Source: Paludisphaera rhizosphaerae (GTDB lineage: Bacteria; Planctomycetota; Planctomycetia; Isosphaerales; Isosphaeraceae). From it: DNA of 64,000 nt. The stretch covers positions 16,595 to 80,594 of the forward strand of contig NZ_JAALCR010000028.1 in assembly GCF_011065895.1 (NCBI RefSeq), in the 5' to 3' direction. The translations under genes and the position numbers were made by a program. Within the stretch, counting starts at the first letter, position 1, and each line of letters begins with the position of its first letter. Positions 63,052-64,000 of the stretch are shown one piece after another. The notes under the pieces are model-generated. The model did no database searches, was not told where the DNA came from, and saw nothing but the letters and a program-made list of their open reading frames with translations.

Positions 63052-63498
63052 CCGGTACATCCTTGTAATTTCCACCACGAAGGGATCCGGCCATCCGCCG
63101 GCCGAGGCCGGGACGGCTACCGTTCCTCGGGAGTCGCGACTCTCGTCCTGAGAATCGTGCTCGTTCAGCCATCTAGCGCGCTGTCGTTCCTCGCTCGATA
63201 GAGAGGTTCGTCGAGTGAACGGCGGTGTTGCAAGCGAGACAGGGCGGACTCGTGATCAAAGCCCTGCTCTGGAGCGAGAATCGCCCCGCGGACGATCTGG
63301 AAGTTCGGTGTCTAGTCGTTTTTCATGAAACCGTCAATCCCAAGGACTGCGAGTCGGAATGCCGGCCCCCACAACATCAGGGCCCGGTCGTTGGAAGGTC
63401 GATCCGTTTCCCGAAACAGACGGCCGCCGGGGCCTGTCCCAGACAGGCCCTGCGGCTTCAGTCCATCGAATCAACCCTTGCTTGAAAGCTCCCTCGGA
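63052..63498. other. Intergenic region between RND permease and TolC genes
   Basis: The 447 bp hold no convincing gene. A perfect hairpin at 63430-63450 is listed separately. Such a gap inside an efflux operon is long, so the TolC gene may have its own promoter. Confidence 0.4.
63430..63450. terminator. Perfect 9-bp hairpin
   Basis: GGGCCTGTC (63430-63438) pairs with GACAGGCCC (63442-63450), with a three-base loop. It lies 49 bases after the RND permease stop read on the minus strand. It lacks a T-run on that side, so it may be a weak terminator or attenuating structure rather than a full intrinsic terminator. Confidence 0.45.
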
Positions 63499-64000
63499 TC
63501 ATTCAGCGACCGACTCCAGGTGCGGATGCGGGACCGGGTGCAAGAGCCGTTCGCTGACGGGCTCGTCCGACTCGTCGTCGAGGAGCTTCCCCTTGTCCGC
63601 GATCACCCCGAACAGGTAGTAGAGACCGGGGATCACCAGGACGCCGATCACCGTGCCCACAAGCATGCCCCCGACCGCCGCAGTGCCGATGGTCCGGTTG
63701 CCGATGGCCCCGGGGCCGGTCGCCACCACCAGCGGCAGCAGACCCGCGATGAACGCGAACGACGTCATCAGAATCGGCCGGAATCGCAGCTTGCCGCCCT
63801 CGATCGCGGAGTCCCGCACACTCAGGCCCTCGCGGTGCCTCTGGACGGCGAACTCGACGATCAAGATTGCGTTCTTGCCCAGCAGTCCCACCAGCATGAC
63901 CAGACCGATCTGAGCGTAAACGTCGTTCGCAAGCCCCATCACCTTCAGCATGAAGAACGTGCCGAACAACCCCACCGGCAGCGACGAAATCACCGCCAGC
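63499..64000 (-). CDS. RND (HAE1/AcrB-type) efflux transporter, C-terminal fragment cut by window edge
   Basis: The visible 167 codons are the C-terminus of an RND inner-membrane pump. They contain the amphipathic SSLPVGLFGTFFML loop, GLVMLVGLLGKNAILIVEFAVQRHREG with its conserved N and E, LRPILMTSFAF-like FRPILMTSFAFIAG, and TAAVGGMLVGTVIGVLVIPGLYYLF. The frame stays open to position 64000, so the gene is truncated by the window. The last 35 residues are an unusual hydrophilic tail. It would power the TolC-type channel encoded next. Confidence 0.92.
   Translation of the reverse strand, partial: LAVISSLPVGLFGTFFMLKVMGLANDVYAQIGLVMLVGLLGKNAILIVEFAVQRHREGLSVRDSAIEGGKLRFRPILMTSFAFIAGLLPLVVATGPGAIGNRTIGTAAVGGMLVGTVIGVLVIPGLYYLFGVIADKGKLLDDESDEPVSERLLHPVPHPHLESVAE

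Overview
This is a GC-rich bacterial chromosome segment whose gene content points to a planctomycete, most likely of the Isosphaera/Singulisphaera/Paludisphaera group. The pointers are a DUF1549/DUF1553 plus DUF1501 pair, a DUF1573 protein, an ECF sigma factor with a long C-terminal region, serine/threonine kinases fused to RDD membrane domains, GxDLY-type SGNH hydrolases, Uma2-family genes, and giant secreted proteins next to an anti-sigma/FecR-like protein. The species assignment is inference. I saw no rRNA, tRNA, CRISPR array, prophage or transposase.

Layout. 0-3.4 kb: a small membrane protein and two sigma-factor genes (one RpoD-like, one ECF) read away from each other. 3.4-10.6 kb: an SGNH hydrolase, then a plus-strand run of GT2, DUF362 protein, GT4, membrane-anchored metallophosphoesterase and a membrane protein. 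10.6-14.9 kb: a solo ABC ATPase, two divergent Gfo/Idh/MocA oxidoreductases and a Uma2 protein. 14.9-17.8 kb: an NtrB/NtrC-like two-component pair. 17.8-22.4 kb: an SGNH/TPR membrane protein converging on, and overlapping, a duplicated kinase/RDD protein. 22.5-27.4 kb: amino-acid metabolism, made of a two-gene arginine-hydrolase/ornithine-cyclodeaminase pair and a reverse-transsulfuration pair (CBS, CGL). 27.4-33.4 kb: a decayed Uma2 remnant, an AT-rich patch, an FkbM methyltransferase, a DUF1573 protein, a Rieske oxygenase, a small ferredoxin and a zinc-ribbon membrane protein. 33.4-35.3 kb: ilvH and ilvC without ilvB. 35.4-40.7 kb: a Gld-type ABC operon (ATPase, fused GldF-GldG, DUF4340) ending in a strong hairpin. 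41.1-44.1 kb: DUF1549/1553 and DUF1501. 44.1-56.7 kb: a three-gene unit of an anti-sigma/FecR-like membrane protein and two giant modular envelope proteins of about 1166 and 2360 residues. 56.9-64 kb: a GT-C-like membrane protein, a phosphoheptose-isomerase-like SIS protein with a ROK kinase, a lone receiver protein, and a TolC/RND efflux system cut by the window end.

The most interesting items are the giant-protein operon, in which the larger gene looks like a fusion of two paralogous modules; the kinase containing a second, catalytically dead kinase-RDD unit; the split, reordered version of the cyanobacterial AgrE/ArgZ enzyme; and two families of intergenic palindromic elements, one present as two full 97-bp copies and one degenerate copy. 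Long antisense reading frames are abundant because of the high third-position GC and were not annotated.
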